DNA of 64,000 bases from Niveispirillum cyanobacteriorum. Its GTDB lineage: Bacteria; Pseudomonadota; Alphaproteobacteria; Azospirillales; Azospirillaceae. Shown in pieces: positions 62,594-64,000 of this stretch (positions are counted from its first letter, which is position 1; each line of letters begins with the position of its first letter). The DNA lies in assembly GCF_002868735.1 (NCBI RefSeq), contig NZ_CP025611.1:490501-554500 (forward strand), read 5' to 3'. The translations under genes and the position numbers were made by a program. The notes below the pieces were generated by a model. It made no database searches, was not told the origin of the DNA, and saw nothing but the letters and a program-made list of their open reading frames with translations.

Positions 62594-64000
62594 TCACCAG
62601 ACCTTACAGGCCTTGTCCCCGCGCACCATCTTGTCGGTGGGCTGGCAGTTAAAGGCCTTGGCGAATTCCGGCATGTTGGCGACGGTGCCATTCACGCGGT
62701 GGCGCGGGGCCGAATGCGGGTCGGTCTGGGCGCGCAGCCGCTCATTCTCCGGCTTGGACGACGAACACCAGACACTGGCCCAGCCATAGAACAGCTTCTG
62801 TTCTGCCGTCACACCATTGGCATCCTTCGCGGCCAGTGCTGCTTCCCCGCCCTTGCGGTTCTTCAGCGCCATCAGCGCCAGACGCAACCCGCCATTGTCG
62901 GCGGTGTTTTCACCCAGCGTCAGCTTGCCATTCTGGTTGGTGTCACCGGCCACCTGATAGGAACCATACTGGTCCACCAGGCACTGGGCCTTGGCCTCGA
63001 ACTTGTGGCCGTCTTCTTCGGTCCACCAATCCTTCAGATTGCCAACCGCGTCAAAGGCGCGGCCTTCATCATCGAACCCGTGGGTCATCTCATGGCCGAT
63101 CACGGCCCCGATGGCGCCATAGTTCAACCCGTCATCCGCCTTGAAGTCAAAGAACGGCGGCTGAAGGATGCCGGCGGGGAAGTTGATGTTGTTCTGGCTG
63201 GGGTCGTAATAGGCGTTCACCGTCGGCGGGGTCATGAACCATTCGTTCTTGTCCACCTTCTTACCGATCTTGGCCATCTGATAGGCGTTCTCGAACTTGG
63301 CCGACCGGAACTGGTTACCGACCAGATCATCCTTCTTGACCTCCAGCGCCGTGTAATCGCGCCAGTTTTCGGGATAGCCGATCTTCTGCGCCATCATGGA
63401 CAGCTTCTCCAGGGCCTTGGCCTTGGTCTCTTCGCTCATCCAGTCCAACTGCTTGATATCCTCGGCATAGGCCGCGCGCAGATCGTCCAGCATGACCAGC
63501 ATGCGGGCCTTATGCTCGGGGCCAAAGGCGGCTTCGACGAAATGCTTGCCCAGATCTTCGCCCAGGGCGCTATCAGCCGCCGTGGTGCAGCGCTTCCAGC
63601 GCGGGCGGTTCTCGGCGGCACCCGACAGGGTCTTGCCATAGAAGCCGAAATTCTCATCCACGAAGCCCTTGGACAGCCAGGGCGCCGTGGCGCGCAGCGA
63701 CTGCCAGGCGAGGTAGGTCTTGATATCGTCCAGGCTGGTTTCGGCCAGGGCCTTGTCCAGGTTCGTGAAGAATCCCGGATCATTGACATTCATGTCGGTA
63801 AAGGCGGGCGCGCCCACGTCACGGACATAGGCCGCGAAATCCACAGCCTTTGCGCTGCCGGTGAAGGCGTCGAAGCTGGTGGGATTGTTCAGCTTGGCGG
63901 TATCGCGGCGGTCCACCTTGCCCATGGTGCCGGTGGCCAGCTTGGTCTCAAACGCCATGACGGCGGCGGCCTTCTTGTCCGCCATATCGGCCCCATCGCC
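62594..64000 (-). CDS. M13 family zinc metallopeptidase, N-terminus beyond the window
   Basis: 468 codons are visible and the frame is open at base 64000, so the N-terminal third (signal peptide and first lobe) is missing. The catalytic lobe is complete: IGHEMTHGFDDEGRAF (HExxH), LGENTADNGGLRLALMAL, NAYYDPSQN and the C-terminus AFNCQPTDKMVRGDKACKVW, shared with the neighbour at 60322. It is a second member of a tandem pair made by duplication. The role is presumably extracytoplasmic peptide cleavage. The Met at 63985 is internal and not the start. Confidence 0.93.
   Translation of the reverse strand, partial: GDGADMADKKAAAVMAFETKLATGTMGKVDRRDTAKLNNPTSFDAFTGSAKAVDFAAYVRDVGAPAFTDMNVNDPGFFTNLDKALAETSLDDIKTYLAWQSLRATAPWLSKGFVDENFGFYGKTLSGAAENRPRWKRCTTAADSALGEDLGKHFVEAAFGPEHKARMLVMLDDLRAAYAEDIKQLDWMSEETKAKALEKLSMMAQKIGYPENWRDYTALEVKKDDLVGNQFRSAKFENAYQMAKIGKKVDKNEWFMTPPTVNAYYDPSQNNINFPAGILQPPFFDFKADDGLNYGAIGAVIGHEMTHGFDDEGRAFDAVGNLKDWWTEEDGHKFEAKAQCLVDQYGSYQVAGDTNQNGKLTLGENTADNGGLRLALMALKNRKGGEAALAAKDANGVTAEQKLFYGWASVWCSSSKPENERLRAQTDPHSAPRHRVNGTVANMPEFAKAFNCQPTDKMVRGDKACKVW

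Overview
The window is GC-rich chromosomal DNA from an alphaproteobacterium, most likely of the Rhodospirillales / Azospirillaceae type (inference). Clues are a CcrM-type GANTC methyltransferase next to rnhB, the order uvrC-pgsA-moaD-moaE, the block transaldolase-DUF484-xerC, a phasin, DUF2948 and many chemotaxis and c-di-GMP genes. No tRNA, rRNA, CRISPR array or intact insertion sequence was recognised.

Layout. 1-3.9 kb: two tandem chemoreceptors (the first cut by the window edge) and a soluble histidine kinase. 3.9-7.3 kb: uvrC-pgsA-moaD-moaE. 8.1-11.2 kb: a phasin and two paralogous diguanylate cyclases. 11.3-23.6 kb: mostly single genes, including an HTH/low-complexity protein, an MBL hydrolase, an OmpA-family porin, two divergent LuxR-type regulators, pmbA, yajQ, djlA, two small secreted proteins, a GNAT enzyme and a Glu/Asp-type racemase. 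23.6-25.1 kb: an AT-rich island with two unrecognised genes. 25.1-28.2 kb: xerC, DUF484, transaldolase and DUF2948. 28.2-30.7 kb: a very large flagellin.

30.9-53.0 kb is the most unusual part. A sigma-54 promoter with two upstream palindromes heads an operon of a 47-residue hydrophobic-tailed peptide, a periplasmic adaptor, one MacB-type ATPase and five tandem paralogous FtsX/MacB permeases (about 14.7 kb). After mobA comes a fused borosin: an alpha-N-methyltransferase of the OphMA/SonM type joined to a helical precursor-binding domain and a C-terminal array of 23 hexapeptides, 20 of them exactly ELNDAA. Then follow a TPR-GAF histidine kinase and, on the opposite strand, five separate genes that each encode exactly 50 residues and form a family of hydrophobic-tailed peptides. 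Both peptide clusters have sigma-54 promoters, each with an upstream palindrome of the same type (TGTCCG-N4-yGrACA) as the exporter operon. The peptides and exporter therefore look like one regulon. Whether the borosin belongs to the same system is an open inference from position only.

53.1-64 kb returns to core functions: ccrM with a dense cluster of its own target sites in its promoter, rnhB, hemN, a lipoprotein HAD phosphatase, an ankyrin protein, msrB, a GNAT enzyme and two tandem M13 (neprilysin-type) metallopeptidases, the second cut by the window edge.
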